From: Adiantum capillus-veneris
Taxonomy: Eukaryota; Streptophyta; Polypodiopsida; Polypodiales; Pteridaceae
DNA: 64,000 nt
Assembly (NCBI GenBank): GCA_014529385.2
Contig: CM043964.1
Coordinates: forward strand, 110,172,587 to 110,236,586
Direction of reading: 5' to 3'
The notes beneath the pieces were generated by a model. It did no database searches and was not told the origin of the DNA. It worked only from the letters and a program-made list of their open reading frames with translations. The number at the start of each line of letters is the position of its first letter. Position 1 is the stretch's first letter. Shown piece after piece: positions 10,466-22,640 of this stretch. The position numbers were made by a program, and so were the translations under genes.

Positions 10466-12659
10466 TTCGCATGTAGTGAGTTAGTAACGCATAGTCTATT
10501 GCCATAGAGAAGATAACCATCTTGTAAAGTGAATGGATCCTCTTTATTCCCTAGTGCAAGGGCTGCAATCACATCTCTAAAATTGGTTATCTTGTAAAGT
10601 GAATGGTTCCTCTTTCTTCCCTAGTGCAAGGGCTGCAATCACATCTCTAAAATTGGGATCAATAGCATACTCATCTATCAGAGAGGATAGATCATTGTGA
10701 GTTGCTACGAAACCACATTCACTCTCGATTGTCTTGAGAGTGCATCGGCTACTTGATTATGCTTGCCAGCAATGTGAGCAATATGAAAATGAAATTGCGA
10801 AAGAAAATTTGCCCACCTCATTTGTTTGTCGGAGATCTTGGTCTGCGTCATGAAGTACTTAAGGCTTTGGCGATCCGTTCACAGAATGAAAGGAGTCCCC
10901 AATAAGTAGTGCTTCCATGAGTCTAAGGCGTGTAGAACTGTGAGGATTTCCTTTTCATATATTCCTAGAGCTTGCTTAACAGGGTCGAGCCTTTGACTTT
11001 CATGGACTATGGTGTGCCCTTCTTGGAGCAAAACGGCTCCAAGGCAATCACCACAAGCGTCACATTGGACCTCAAATGGCTTTGCGAGATCCGGCAGTGT
11101 AAGCACAGGTTGAGAGATAAGCTTTTCGAAAGCATTGTTCTCCTTGGCAACCCATGTATACCTAACGTTCTTCTTTGGTAGGTCTTGTAATAGTCCTGCT
11201 ATTAGTGAGAACTTTTCTATGAAGCGTCTATAGTATGCACACATACCTATAAAGCTTCTTAGTTCATGAAGGTTCCTTGGATTAGGCCATCCTTTTATTA
11301 CCTCTAGCTTTGATGGATCCATTTGGATACCATCTTGAGAGATAATGTGACCTAAATACTGAATCTCTTGTAAGAAAACTCAATTTTCTTTCAATTAACA
11401 TAAAGTTTATTCTCTCTTAAGACTTGAAATATTACCTATAGGTGTTGCTTGTTTTTGTCTAGTGAATTAGAGTAGATGATGATATCATCAAGGAACACTC
11501 CAATGAAGGTTCGGTGAGACATGAATAGCTTCTCCATCAAGCAGTTGAATGTGGCTGGTGCATTGGTCAAGCCAAAAGCCATGACAATGTATTTGTAAAG
11601 ACCAAACGTAGTGCGAATTGCGGTCTTTACAATGTCTTGATCAACTATCCTTATTTGATGGTAGCCACTTTTTAGGTCAATTCTACTAAAGCAGGTCGAC
11701 CCTTGTAGCTTATCGAATAGTTCTTCTACCCCTGGAACGGGAAACCTATTTCTAATAGTGATCCTATTTAGTGCTCTATAGTCAACACACATACGGTATG
11801 TGTCATCTTTCTTTTGCACTAATAGCACGGGTGAACAAAATGGAGATGAGCTAGGCCTAAACATGCCCTTCTCAACTAACTCATGCACTTGCCGCATAAT
11901 CTCTTCTTGTTGAGCTTGAGAAACTTTATAAGGAGGTTTATTAGGCGCTGAACTTCTTGGAAGTACTTCAATTGTATAGTCATCATTGCCTCGTTTAGGA
12001 GGTAGTTCACAAGGGATGTCCTCAATAAAAACATCTTGAAATCCCTTGAGAAAATTGGATAACTCTAATTCCTTTTGATTGTTTATATTTTCTTTTGTTA
12101 AAGCATTAGGTTCATTTTGAGAGTCTTTAACAAAAATCATGTACACGAAAATAGAGCTCGTTATTGACTTATTGAAAGCTTGTGTATGTAAAATGGGTAT
12201 GGTGTTACCCATCTCTTTAGCATCTATGTACATATCTTTTTCCCTAAACCTAAAGTAGATTTTCTGTTGAGGGAATTTAACATTGGTAGCCATGCGATCA
12301 AACCATGGTGCCCCTAGGATTACATCCTCATGCTTGAGAGGAGAGATAAAGAAGTCCTCTTTGTCCACATAGCTTTGGACATGGAGCCTCGATTTCCCAA
12401 TTAAGGGAGTGTTTGAAGCTTCTTGCCCCTTGAAAGCACCATTTGCGGGTAGGACATCTCCCATCTCATAAGCTTGGATGCCTAGCTTGGTGACCAACTC
12501 TATGTTATGAAATTATGAGTAGAACCAGGGTCAAAGAGAATAAAAGCATCATGTTTTCGTACCTTTTCCCAAGCATGGCATAGAGGAGATCCTTTGTGGG
12601 TGGTGAGATTCCTCTTCTTGGATTTCGACCAAGGTAGCTCTAGGAGGCTCATGGTGGGT
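10466..12659 (-). pseudogene. Gypsy pol remnant: protease, reverse transcriptase, RNase H (element D)
   Basis: Minus strand. Protease begins with FILFDPGSTHNFI (about 12500-12545; normal DSG is DPG) and ends with VILGAPWFDRM. Reverse transcriptase (11436-12000) has YRMCVDYRALNRITI, FSRIDLKSGYHQIRI and FLDDIIIYS. RNase H (11322 down to about 10660) has FEVQCDACGDCLGAVLLQEG, then a TGA at 10879 and further matching sequence. After the YLLYGNRLCV motif, where integrase should follow, the sequence runs into the LTR. Frames break near 12500, 11436-11322, 10879 and in a 70-bp duplication. The motifs are of the chromovirus-like branch; the clade is not fixed. Confidence 0.85.
10517..10656 (-). repeat. 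70-bp tandem duplication in RNase H end of D
   Basis: CTTGTAAAGTGAATGG at 10521 recurs at 10591, and the two units are nearly identical through AAATTGG. It duplicates the codons around the FRDVIAALALG motif and, since 70 is not a multiple of 3, breaks the frame. Confidence 0.92.
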
Positions 12660-14145
12660 GTTCTTTTGGGGACAAGTGCGGTACACATGTCCTTGCTCGC
12701 CGCACTTGAAACAGCGTTATCCTTGCGATAACGCTCAAGCTCTTCAGGAGAGAGTTAACTTTTGCCTCTGTAAACTCCCTTCTCTTTAGCTTTGTTGTTA
12801 TTGGAATTGTCCTTAGGAGACTTTTGGGTATTTTCCTTCCCCTTAGGCTCATTGGAACCCTTGTTTTCCGTGGGCTTAGAATTTCAATTAGCCCCTGTTT
12901 GGAAATTGATTTGAGAAGCCACCATAGTATGGTGTATAACCCCAAATATGGTGCGTGGCCTTTTGGAGTTGACATACTCCGCTATTTCTTCAGTTAAGCC
13001 CGCACAAAATTGTTGTTTTTTCTCTCCAAAATCCATCTTTTTGAAGACGGTGGCTTTGAGATGTAAGTCCCAATACTTGTCTACATATTTTTGAATGGAT
13101 TCGTAGGGAGAGAGCTTCAAGATTCACCATTCGGTGAGTACTTTGTCTTTGCCTCGATGGCCAAAAGCTGCCTCATGAGATGGAAGCTCTTAAAGCTTTC
13201 GATGTTCGTGAAGCTTCACCGTTGGCCCATAGGCTAGACCACCATTTCCTGGCGGACTTTTGAAAGTGCATAGCTACATGGTGTAGCTTAGAGGACCCCA
13301 TGAAGCCCTCATATCAAAACTCCGCATCGAATTGTTGGATGAAAACCAAGACTTTGTCCGGAGCACCAAAGGTGCCATTGTAGGTAAGGAAAGAGATGCT
13401 CTTTCCTCCCTCTTTGAACTTCTTGAGCTTGGATGATCTCTTCCACATGGCGTAGGATTTCCTATGGCCTCTTCTTTTTTATGGTTCAAAAGTTGCACCA
13501 TCGCTTTCTTCAGAAGATGAAGAATTTGAGGAAGGGGGTGACCTTTTTCTTGCCTTGATCCTCTTTGTCTGCACCATCACTTTCATAAGAGGAAGAGCAT
13601 GAAGAAGATGGACAAGAGGGTGACCTCTTTCTCGCCTTTTTCTTCTCTTGCTTTTTGTCATCCCTCTTTAAATTATGGTGTGGAAAAGTGGGTGATGGTC
13701 TTCTCCATTTAGAAGGTGATGGAGAGTGTTTTGCCCGTCGTCTTCGTGGAGCCATCTCTGCCGAGGTGGCATGAGACTCACTTCTTTCTCGTTCCTTCGG
13801 TGGGGGCTCTTGAGTTCTCCTTTAAGAAAGAGATGCATCATCAAGAAGTAAATTCTTGAGCCCTTCGTATGGATCCTCTTCTTCTTCCCAAATTGGAGAG
13901 AGGCCTCTTTTGGAAGTCTCGCAAGGACGCTTCCTAGATACTTTCTCCTCATGGTGGGGAGCTTGGAGAATCCCATGAGCACGAAGCTGCCATTGCACTT
14001 CACTTTGGAGGGATGGATTTCCCATGGCTTGTTGAAGCCTAGAATTAAGGTAGTTAACAAGCATAGGGGCATCAATAGTAGCCTACTCATTAGCAAAATC
14101 AAAGCTATCAACATTAATTTCACTCTCTTTACTATTGTCAACCAT
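12660..14145 (-). pseudogene. Gypsy gag remnant (element D)
   Basis: Minus strand. A Met at 14145 begins MVDNSKESEINVDSFDF and an in-frame TAG follows. A region rich in Lys, Arg and Ser (about 13480-13750) holds a repeated ESDGA motif. The capsid-type region includes APDKVLVFIQQFD (near 13340) and LSPYESIQKYVDKYWDLHLK (near 13110). A CCHC knuckle CFKCGEQGHVYRTC lies at 12672-12713 in another frame. Several frameshifts separate the pieces. It is the structural protein gene of D, not functional. Confidence 0.75.
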
Positions 14146-14547
14146 TCTAACAACTTTTAGGTGTAAACGTTTTTAGGTGTACTTTGGCACTTGAAGCCCT
14201 AGTTGCTACTCCTCTTTACCCCTTTAGAAAAGCACTTAAACTATTGTACCAGTGGCTCGAATATCATGAATTGCAAGGAATAGAAGAGAGGGTCGTTCAA
14301 CACCAAAACAGTAGGCTCCTGTCAAGCTTCTAATCGCTCAAGAGTGGTTAAGCGTAGGCAAGCCCCGTAGGACTCCACTATTAAAACCATAGCTCTCGAC
14401 GGTGGATGCCACATTATGTGCATGAAGGCAGGCGCACTGCAAGGCTAAAAAATCCCTATTCTACTTACTCAATTGCAATTAATAACAACAACCATTTATA
14501 CCTAGCTTGAGGACCTCCCTTCTTGAGCAAGAAAAGAGAAACCTTGT
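14146..14547 (-). other. Short leader of element D
   Basis: About 400 bp between gag start and primer site, with no coding sequence seen. Confidence 0.55.
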
Positions 14548-14559
14548 GCTCTGATACCA
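14548..14559 (-). other. Primer binding site of element D
   Basis: Minus strand TGGTATCAGAGC, complementary to the 3' end of initiator tRNA-Met, one base from the LTR end. It fixes the LTR start at 14561. Confidence 0.92.
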
Positions 14560-14560
14560 A

Positions 14561-15045
14561 TGTAACATTCAATGGCCTAATAACTTGTGTGTAGTGGAAA
14601 ATGGCATGAACATAGTGAGCATTTCACTAGAATAGATTCCTAATGAGCATAACAAGAGTGCTTGGGTGGAGAGAGCAACAACAAGCATAACACCTAGTTA
14701 GATAGGCATGAACAATACTTCAAAAGAGAGAGAAATTAAGCTATTGACAACAATTAAGGACCGGATTTTCATGGAGCCGGTCCCCCCTCCAAAAGGCTTT
14801 GTATTATAGGTTTCCCCCATCAAGAGAGACATTTTACAATACAGTCCTTTGTGTTCCTTCAAAAACTAGCGAGTGCAATGAAGATGGAAACTTCAAGCAC
14901 CAAGCAAACACTTATTAAACACAACATCAATTCCCTCACGGTCTCATACCCAAGACCTCACACACCTTTGAAGATGGTGACAGCTAGCGGGGTATGAGAG
15001 TAGATTGAGAGGAAGAAGGAGTAGTCTTACGAGAAATATGTATAT
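14561..15045 (-). repeat. 5' LTR of element D, first part
   Basis: Matches 8832 onward of the other LTR. It is interrupted at TATAT by copia E and resumes at 20750. Confidence 0.93.
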
Positions 15046-15232
15046 TGTTGGGATCGGAGAGCACACACACAGAGAGCCAGCACGAAGAAGGAGATAGACG
15101 CAGTGTGTGGCGGGGCGGTACTCACACTACAATGTATAGTTCTGAGTATAGTTATTATGAATGAGTAAATGAATGGCTGTACATGGGCGGCTGAACAACG
15201 GGCAGCCGGGCACACGGGCCTTTAACCCAACA
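15046..15232 (-). repeat. 3' LTR of element E (187 bp)
   Basis: TGTTGGGATC ... AACCCAACA on the plus strand, with inverted TGTTGG/CCAACA ends. The tract AAGTGGGAGAT on the minus strand (15233-15243) adjoins it. It differs from the 5' LTR at two seen positions (TGTATAG versus TGTGTAG, GGGCGG versus GGGTGG). Confidence 0.96.
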
Positions 15233-15287
15233 ATCTCCCACTTAAAGGTAGTGTGCCTTTAAAGTGGCCAAAGTACAGCAAAAGAAG

Positions 15288-18200
15288 TCAAGCCATACCC
15301 ATCAGCGATCTACAGTGTGCAAACCGCTGTGAGGCTAATGACTTCGTGAGTAGATCAGCAGGGTTATCGTCAGTGTGTACCTTGACAAGCTCTATGCGCT
15401 TGTCCTCTAGCACCTCTCGTATGAAGTGATACCTCACCTCAATGTGCTTTGTCTTCGCATGGAAGACAGGATTCCGTGCCAACACTATGGCACTCTGGCT
15501 ATCACAATGTAGAATCGGAGCATCACAAGCCATACCAAGATCTCCCACTAGTCGTGAGAGCCATACGGCCTCCTTGGCAGCCTCAGTGGCAGCCATATAT
15601 TCAGCCTCTGTAGTGCTCAAAGCAACGCATGGCTGTAAACGTGATGCCCACGAAATCGGTCCAACTGCAACTGTGAACACATAGCCGCTAGTAGACTTCC
15701 TCGAGTCCACTGACCCCGCATAGTCTGAATCTGTATATCTGCAAACAGACATATCCTTCTCACCATAACATAGGGACAACTCTGAAGTCCCTCTCAAGTA
15801 TCTGAGAATACCTCTCACTGCATCCCAATGACGCTTGCCCGGGTTAGACATGTACCTGCTAACCACACCAACTACATGAGCAAGATCTGGACGCGTAGCC
15901 ACCATGGCATACATCAAGGAACCAACAGCTGACGCATAGGGAATCTGAGACATCTCTGTAGTCTCCAAATCTGTCTGAGGGCAGTCATCATGGCTGAGTT
16001 TTACATATGGAGGCAACGGGGTACTAATGGCCTTCCCCCCTTCCATATGAAAACGCTCAAGCACCCTGTCAATGTACTCTTTCTGACTAAGAAAGAGCAT
16101 CTTGCGAGAACGATCACGAGTGATCCGCATACCCAAAATATGACTGGCATCCCCAAGATCCTTCATGGAAAAGGTCTCATGTAGCCTATGTTTCAAGGCA
16201 TCCACATCAGAAATACACTTCCCTGCGATCAGCATGTCATCCACATACAAAACCAAAACAATAAGACTACCATCTGCAGCCTTGCTAGTATAGAGGCATG
16301 GGTCCTCATAACTGCGTACATAGCCCAATGAACTCATGAATGCATCAAACTTACGATACCATTCACGAGATGATTGCTTCAGCCCATACAAGGTCTTAAG
16401 AAGCCGGCATACCATCTTCGTTGAACCATGAATAACAAACCCACTTGGTTGCTCCATGTACAAATCCTCGTGCAAGTCCGGATGTAAGAAAGCTGTTTTT
16501 ACATCCATTTGCTTCAACTCCATGTCTTATGTAGCTACCAAAGCAAACAACATACGCAAAGTAGACATCTTCACCACTGGGGAGAAGATCTCGTCAAAAT
16601 CAATGCCCTTCTGTTGCTTGAATCCTTTAGCCACAAGCCTTGCTTTGTACCTAGGCTTTGCATCCATTGAACACAGTTTTATCTTGTACACCCACTTGCA
16701 TGGTAGTGCCTTCTTACCCTTTGGCAAAGGAGTAAGCTCCCACGTTTCATTTTGGATCAACGAATCCATCTCTGACTGCATAGCCTGCTCCCACTTGAGC
16801 TTGTCAACACTAGACATGGCCTCATCATAACATGATGGCTCCCCGCAATCAGTCAACAATACATAATCCATAGAAGGCACAAAACGCTGAGGCTGTCTTG
16901 CACGCCGCTCTGAACGCCTCAAAGACTGTGCAGGAGGTGCATCTGGCTGTCCCACATCTACATGATCTCCCAACAAGGGCTGATCTGGCTGTCCCACATC
17001 TACATGATCTCCCAACAAGGGCTGATCTCCCACTTGAGGGTCAATGGGCTGCCCACGAGCAGCCATGGGACCATCATACCGATGTCCATCCTCCTCAAAT
17101 ATCACACGCCGAACCTCAACCGTTCGCGGTGATGCTCTATACATAGAGTCCTCATGAAAAACAACATCATGGCTGCGCACAATCTTCCTGTCAATAGGAT
17201 CCCACAATTGATAACCCATCTCACCAGAGCTACCATAACCCAAGAAGATACATCTCTTGCTCTTTGGATCCAATTTGCTGCGTTTTGCCTTAGGTACATG
17301 TACATAAGCTTCACAGCCAAAAACACGAAGGTGACCATACGAAGGTGTCAAACCTGTCCATACCTCTTCAGGAACTTTGAAGCCCAAAGGAACACTAGGT
17401 GAACGATTTATCAAATGCACAGAAGTGGCAAGAGCTTCAGCCCAAAATCCATTTGACAAACCAGCCATAGAAAGCATACTGCGGACTTTTTCCTGTATAG
17501 TCCTGTTCATGCGCTCTGCCACACCATTTTGAGGAGGTGTATAGGGAGCACTAAGCTCGCGCCGTATACCCTTCTCAACACATAATGTTGTGAAAGCATG
17601 AGACATAAATTCACCCCCATTGTCCGTACGTAAGCACTTCAACTTACAACCTGATTGGTTCTCAACAAGAGCCAACCATTGCTTAAATATATCAAACACC
17701 ATATCCTTCTTATGAATGGGGTATGCCCATACCTTCCTGCTAGCATCATCAATGAACGTAACAAAGTACATAGCACCTCCAAGAGAAGCATTGGGCATCG
17801 GCCCACATACATCACTATGCACCAAAGCTAGCTTTTCCAAAGATCTGTGTGGAACACTTTTCTTATGAGAAGACCAAGCATGTCGACCATAAAGGCAATG
17901 CTCACAAAACTCAAAACCACCAAAATCTGAAACGGGAATGTAATCCGCACGTGCCAACAACTTCATACCTTTTAGTGACATATGCCCCAAACGCTGATGC
18001 CATAAAGAAGCAGGAGGTTGCTCAGTGATCCCCACAATGTGATCAGCCACACTAGCTACACAAAGGGAATACAACGTATTCCTCTTAGCACCTTTAACCA
18101 AAACAAGGCTGCCGTTAGTGATCTTCCAACCTCCATCACCAAAAGATACATTGAAACCAAGTGAATCCAACTGACCCACACTAATCAAGCTTTTTGCAAG

Positions 18201-19376
18201 AGCCGGCACATGACGCACACGCTGCAAGACAAACGTAGTAGAGTTTGGCATAGCCAAATGAATATCCCCAATGCCATGAATCTGCATAGAACGCCCATCG
18301 GCAATCCTGACAGTACCTGTGCTCGAAGCATCATAGTCATGAAACCACGACCTATGAGGCGTAACGTGAAAAGAAGCACCACTGTCAATGACCCAATCCA
18401 TAGGCATACTACACTCATGAGTGAGAAGAAAAGCGTCATCAAAATAGGATGCAAGCAACACATCACCAAGCTCTTCACTAGTAGCACTAGTCGGAGCACA
18501 TACATGGTCATCTTGAGAGCTACACTCTCCCTGTGTTGCATTTAACTCCTCAATCTTGACATTGGATTTAGGCTTGTCCTTAGCATCATGGTCTTTCTTC
18601 TTACCATCTCCATTTTCCCTTTTCCACTTGTAGCAATCCTTTTTGAAATGGCCTTTTCTACCACAATGGAAACATTCCACATCCTTTTTACTTGTGCCTG
18701 CACGGGACCTGCTTCTAGATTTACCCCTGTTGGACTTATACTTGTCCATAGTCCTGCCTCTGACAACCATTGCACTAGAAGACTTATTACCTGCATTATT
18801 CTTTTGATTAATCTCTTCCGTGAGAAGACTAGACTCCACATTAGTACTTGTCAACTCATTCGCAGGAACCGAGTTACTTATGGCTGTCCTAAATGTGTCC
18901 CATGACTCAGGCAACGTGACAAGTAAAAACATAGCTTTTACATTTTCCTCAAACGTAATTTCCTGCGTAGCAAGTTGGCTGAAAATTGTATTGAACTCAT
19001 TCAAATGCGCATTCATGGAAGCACCTTCCTCCATTCGCAAATCAATAAGCTTTTTAATCCAATACACCATAGAAGCAGCCGAATGCTTATCATACATATC
19101 GCAAATCCGCTGCCATAGCTCATAAGCTCCACCCTGTGCATCTTTCACATTGTAATAAACAGACTTTGAAAGGGAAAGCCTAATGGTAGACCTGCACATC
19201 TCATCCAACTCCTCCCAATCATCCCTCTCCATGTTCTCTGGCTTAACTCCCTGCAGCTTTAGAGGTCGAATCTGTTTCTTCTGCACCAAGACATCCCAAA
19301 TCTGATCTTTCCAATATGAGAAGTTAGCACCATCCAACTTCTCAATATTGAAAACTGTGTCCTCTTTAGTGCCCAT
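15288..19376 (-). pseudogene. Copia gag-pol polyprotein with a single in-frame stop (element E)
   Basis: One minus-strand frame of about 1360 codons encodes the whole polyprotein. Met at 19376 ([16 protein letters not shown]) fits the usual copia gag start; the frame stays open further upstream, to 19469. The UBN2-type gag is followed by CCHC knuckle [14 protein letters not shown] (18633-18674). Then come protease [15 protein letters not shown] (near 18360-18403), pre-integrase [10 protein letters not shown], integrase ([16 protein letters not shown]), reverse transcriptase (YVDDMLIAG near 16220) and RNase H. The only break is TAA at 16527-16529, inside reverse transcriptase (ALVAT-stop-DMELKQMD). 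FLHPD near 16480 replaces the common FLHGD. Tork/TNT1-like. It could still supply gag, protease and integrase if transcribed. Confidence 0.94.
16941..17024 (-). repeat. 42-bp tandem duplication in E integrase-RT linker
   Basis: Two units of 42 bp encode the repeat [14 protein letters not shown] twice. It keeps the frame and lies in the variable linker after integrase. Confidence 0.95.
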
Positions 19377-20548
19377 TACAACAAGAATGCAACAATGAGA
19401 AACCTGTAACCAACCAACAAACTGCCACAACAAAGTAGTGTTGCAAATCTGACAACACCTGCTGCTCAATCAAAGAGCAAACGCATAGAGTATAAATCAG
19501 CCCATAATATGGTCAAAAAACGTACGTAGAAATCCACAAACAAATGCATAAACCCGTGACACCTGTAACTCAACCGGCCTAGGCAAACTGTGCCACAAAA
19601 TGCATCAACAATGAGCTGTCATAGAGGCATAAACATACTCCATGTCTGAATAACCACAATAGAGACATAAGCTGACCAAGCTTACACAAATCCGTGAGCA
19701 TAAATGGATCCAAGTGAGCATATAACCAATGCACAAGCTCAGCGAAGTCCAATCTCTACTGTCAACCAAGTACCTGTCCGTACTCAAACCGCAACACTGC
19801 AAGCAAGAGCAAACCCGCTCTATGTATAAGTGAACCAAATCTCCACAATATCATGCATAAAGAGTGTCTGTCAAACTGCCATATCCACATCCATCAACAT
19901 ACATAGATGATGTAAACCTGTAGCTCAAGAACACGCATAAACAGACTGCCCAGAAGAGTAGAAGCTCCCACTCAAACCACAACCATATGCATGGCTGTCC
20001 CACAGTCAATATACATGTTTTGTAACCACAGAAGAAACCTGTATCCAAAGCTCCCTGTAACCTGTAACCTGTACCCGTACCTGTACTTGTACCTGCACCT
20101 GTACCTGTACCTGTAGTCGAAGAAGAAGACAATGTCGCCAAACTCCCACTCTATCTGTGTGTATGAGGCCACTCCAAGAAGAGGCTACACACTCTCAAAT
20201 GAGCTGTGGGCTCACGTAAGTGGAAGACACTACAACAATGGCACCTGTAATGGCTATGGAAGCTCTGGCAGTAGAAAACTACCAAAGAGAGATGAAAAAA
20301 CGTAGCTCCTAGTCTGTAGCTCGGATGGGATTTCTAATGGCACGAATGGCTCCGAAAGGGGGGTTAAACACCAGGACGCCTGGTGAAAATACTCGTAGAG
20401 TGCTGAACCTTCCAATGCCAAGCTCAGAAAAACCTTCTGCTCTTTGGAAATGCGCGCGTGCGCGAAAACCAAAAAATGGCAATGAAACAGCAGCAAGTTT
20501 CAACACACTCAACAATGATGATGAAGCTCTCAATGCTCTCACTACCAA
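19377..20548 (-). other. Leader of element E
   Basis: About 1.17 kb between primer site and gag start without a long coding frame. A short irregular ACCTGT repeat lies at about 20055-20115. Confidence 0.7.
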
Positions 20549-20560
20549 GCTCTGATACCA
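20549..20560 (-). other. Primer binding site of element E
   Basis: Minus strand TGGTATCAGAGC (initiator tRNA-Met type), two bases from the LTR end. Confidence 0.95.
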
Positions 20561-20562
20561 CT

Positions 20563-20749
20563 TGTTGGGATCGGAGAGCACACACACAGAGAGCCAGCAC
20601 GAAGAAGGAGATAGACGCAGTGTGTGGCGGGGCGGTACTCACACTACAATGTGTAGTTCTGAGTATAGTTATTATGAATGAGTAAATGAATGGCTGTACA
20701 TGGGTGGCTGAACAACGGGCAGCCGGGCACACGGGCCTTTAACCCAACA
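20563..20749 (-). repeat. 5' LTR of element E (187 bp)
   Basis: Same ends and sequence as 15046-15232 apart from two substitutions. Its boundary is confirmed by the primer site and the TATAT duplication. Confidence 0.96.
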
Positions 20750-21471
20750 TATATCTCCTCACATAATCACTCATATTAGCATAGCTTAGCTTAGTAATTA
20801 GCATGGTAAAGGAGATGAGTACGCATTGAAGCTTGGCTCTTGGTTGGATTTGCATCACAAAGCCAAGATTTGTTGGTGTAGGCCTCCCTTCTCACAAGCT
20901 TGGAGTAGGTGATGAGCTTTCCATTAAATCTTGAGAAGGAGAGAGAGATTCTTATTGCTTCACACATGAGCTAGTGTGAATGTGTGTGTGTGGAATAATG
21001 ATTGAAAAATTCAGCCCCCTCTCTCTCTCTCTTTCGACCCCTCATGCAATTTACTCATGTAGGCACTCCATTGGCCCATGCCAGGCTTAGCCAATGAAAA
21101 TTGAGAAGCATAAGTGATAGCCTTGTGACATGTGTCCCCGTTTCCCCTTTTGTGAGAGCTTTAGGTAATTAATAAATGCAACTAAACTCTCATTGGACCC
21201 CTTTGTCTCCTGGCCAATAGGAATCAGGCAAGCCATTGGGCTGTTGAATGCTCATTGGACCCCTTGGGAGACTGTCCAATAGTCTTCTAGAGAGCTTAAT
21301 TCTTATTGGCTCTTTTATTAAGTGTTTTTAAATGAATTAAACCAGATTTACTCTAGCCTAATTCTCATTGGTCCACCTCCATGGCCATCCAATAGGATTT
21401 GAGTGCACCTTGTGCGCATCTTGGCAAGGGAGCTTACATGTGTCCCTCATTTCCTTTTTGTAAAGGAAGCT

Positions 21472-21502
<31 letters not shown>

Positions 21503-21880
21503 TTCTCTCTCATCCCCTACTTGCAAGTCTCGCCCCCTCCTATGTAGGAGCTTTGAAGACTTTTTGTACACACACAAAGCATCCAATTTTCCTAAGCTTG
21601 ACCATTGAACACAATTTTTTTATTTTTGGAACCTTGGCATTTTGGAAGTCTTAATGGGCTGAACCTTAGGGTCTTTGAAGCCCATTGTGGCACCTTGCTC
21701 TTTTGCAGATGGACCCCCCTTTGGATCCTTATTTTCCATCCTTTGGATCCCTACTGTGGCCGGCGGTCTGCTAGCTTAACCAATATTCTAGTTTTTTCTC
21801 CCCTAGCACTTCTCCATATTAAATGATCAGTTTAGCATGAGAAAATCATTTAGGAGAATTAGATATTAGTTATTATGATA
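20750..21880 (-). repeat. 5' LTR of element D, second part
   Basis: It resumes after E with the second copy of TATAT and runs to 21880, where the expected CA end is TA. A GT microsatellite lies near 21475-21502. It is followed at once by GGTAG, the target duplication of D. Confidence 0.93.
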
Positions 21881-21885
21881 GGTAG

Positions 21886-22640
21886 TGATTCAAAGAGTGT
21901 CATGGATGTACACATATAAAGCCACACCAAATAATTGGCAAGATGATACCTTACAACTCACGTTAGATGGCACATCCTTCGCCACCTCATTTGCACAAAT
22001 AGATCACCTATTGGAACCTCTTCTACCAACACCTAAACCTACACCACAATGTTCTACAAAGGCGATCAGGAAAATATGGGCTAAGAAATCCATTATGCAA
22101 GCCCATCCAAAGAAAATATGGATACCCAAAAGCGTTGTGCTGAAATTCAACTCGCGCCAATCCACCCAGCCCCGACAAACCCAAACAAAAAAAGCTATAA
22201 CTTTTGTTAAGACCACAAGGCCAATACAACCAAACTATCAACAATCCACAAAAGTCACTTAGAAATGGAGACCAAAACCAAATCGCCAGCCGAATAACTC
22301 ACAGTCTTCAAAATCCACATCAAAGAATTTTTAGTGGCGTCCAAAAAAGAGCCATCAATCTAAAGAAGATGCAGTGATACAACTACGAGGTTTCACCGTC
22401 AAACACAAGGTGCATCTTCTTCAACTTTTGTTTGGACCACGAAGCTTCAAACCAACCTCACCATCAACAGCCCCTGAACATACAGTTTACCCACATCTTG
22501 CACCTCATTTTGTTACTCCATGCATATCTTCCATTTGCATCCTATAGCCACAGTATACGACTATGCATAGACACTTACTTCGTACCCATGCACCTTGACA
22601 CGTGTTCGTCTAGGACGACTCACTATGGGAAGGGGGAGAC
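21886..22640 (+). pseudogene. Second half of post-integrase protease and W-x-P-K tail (element C)
   Basis: The sequence continues the domain broken at 8831: VSWMYTYKATPNNW aligns with ISWMWMYKAVPDW of F (34223 onward). It is followed by a basic tail with WAKKS (about 22076), WIPKS (about 22118), WRPKP (about 22266) and WRPKK (about 22337). A last block near 22430-22640 (frame broken) ends in DDSLWEGGD and resembles the tail end of F. Stops occur at 22260 and beyond. No known domain covers the tail; its many Lys and Trp residues suggest nucleic-acid binding, which is inference only. Confidence 0.75.
22624..22637 (+). other. Internal purine tract after the tail of C
   Basis: GGGAAGGGGGAGA lies just behind the last coding block. 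F and H have comparable tracts at the same relative place (35040-35054, 49955-49968). Confidence 0.5.

Larger units (their letters stand above)
15046..20749 (-). mobile_element. Element E: young, complete Ty1/copia element with 187-bp LTRs
   Basis: LTRs of 187 bp at 15046-15232 and 20563-20749 flank a primer site, a leader, a nearly intact polyprotein frame and a purine tract. The target duplication TATAT (15041-15045 and 20750-20754) is perfect and lies in the LTR of D. I see two differences between the LTRs, so the insertion is recent compared with its neighbours. Confidence 0.97.
8832..21880 (-). mobile_element. Element D: Ty3/gypsy retrotransposon without integrase, minus strand
   Basis: Both LTRs, primer site, gag, protease, reverse transcriptase and RNase H are present on the minus strand. 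It is flanked by a perfect 5-bp target duplication, GGTAG at 8827-8831 and 21881-21885. The target is the second protease of element C: joining the flanks restores the similarity to F across the site. Copia E is nested in its 5' LTR. No integrase remains between RNase H and the 3' LTR. Confidence 0.95.

Noticed and set aside
14548-14559. tRNA-Met gene fragments at 14548, 20549 and 60246
   Set aside because: Only 12 bases complementary to the tRNA end next to LTRs; these are primer sites.
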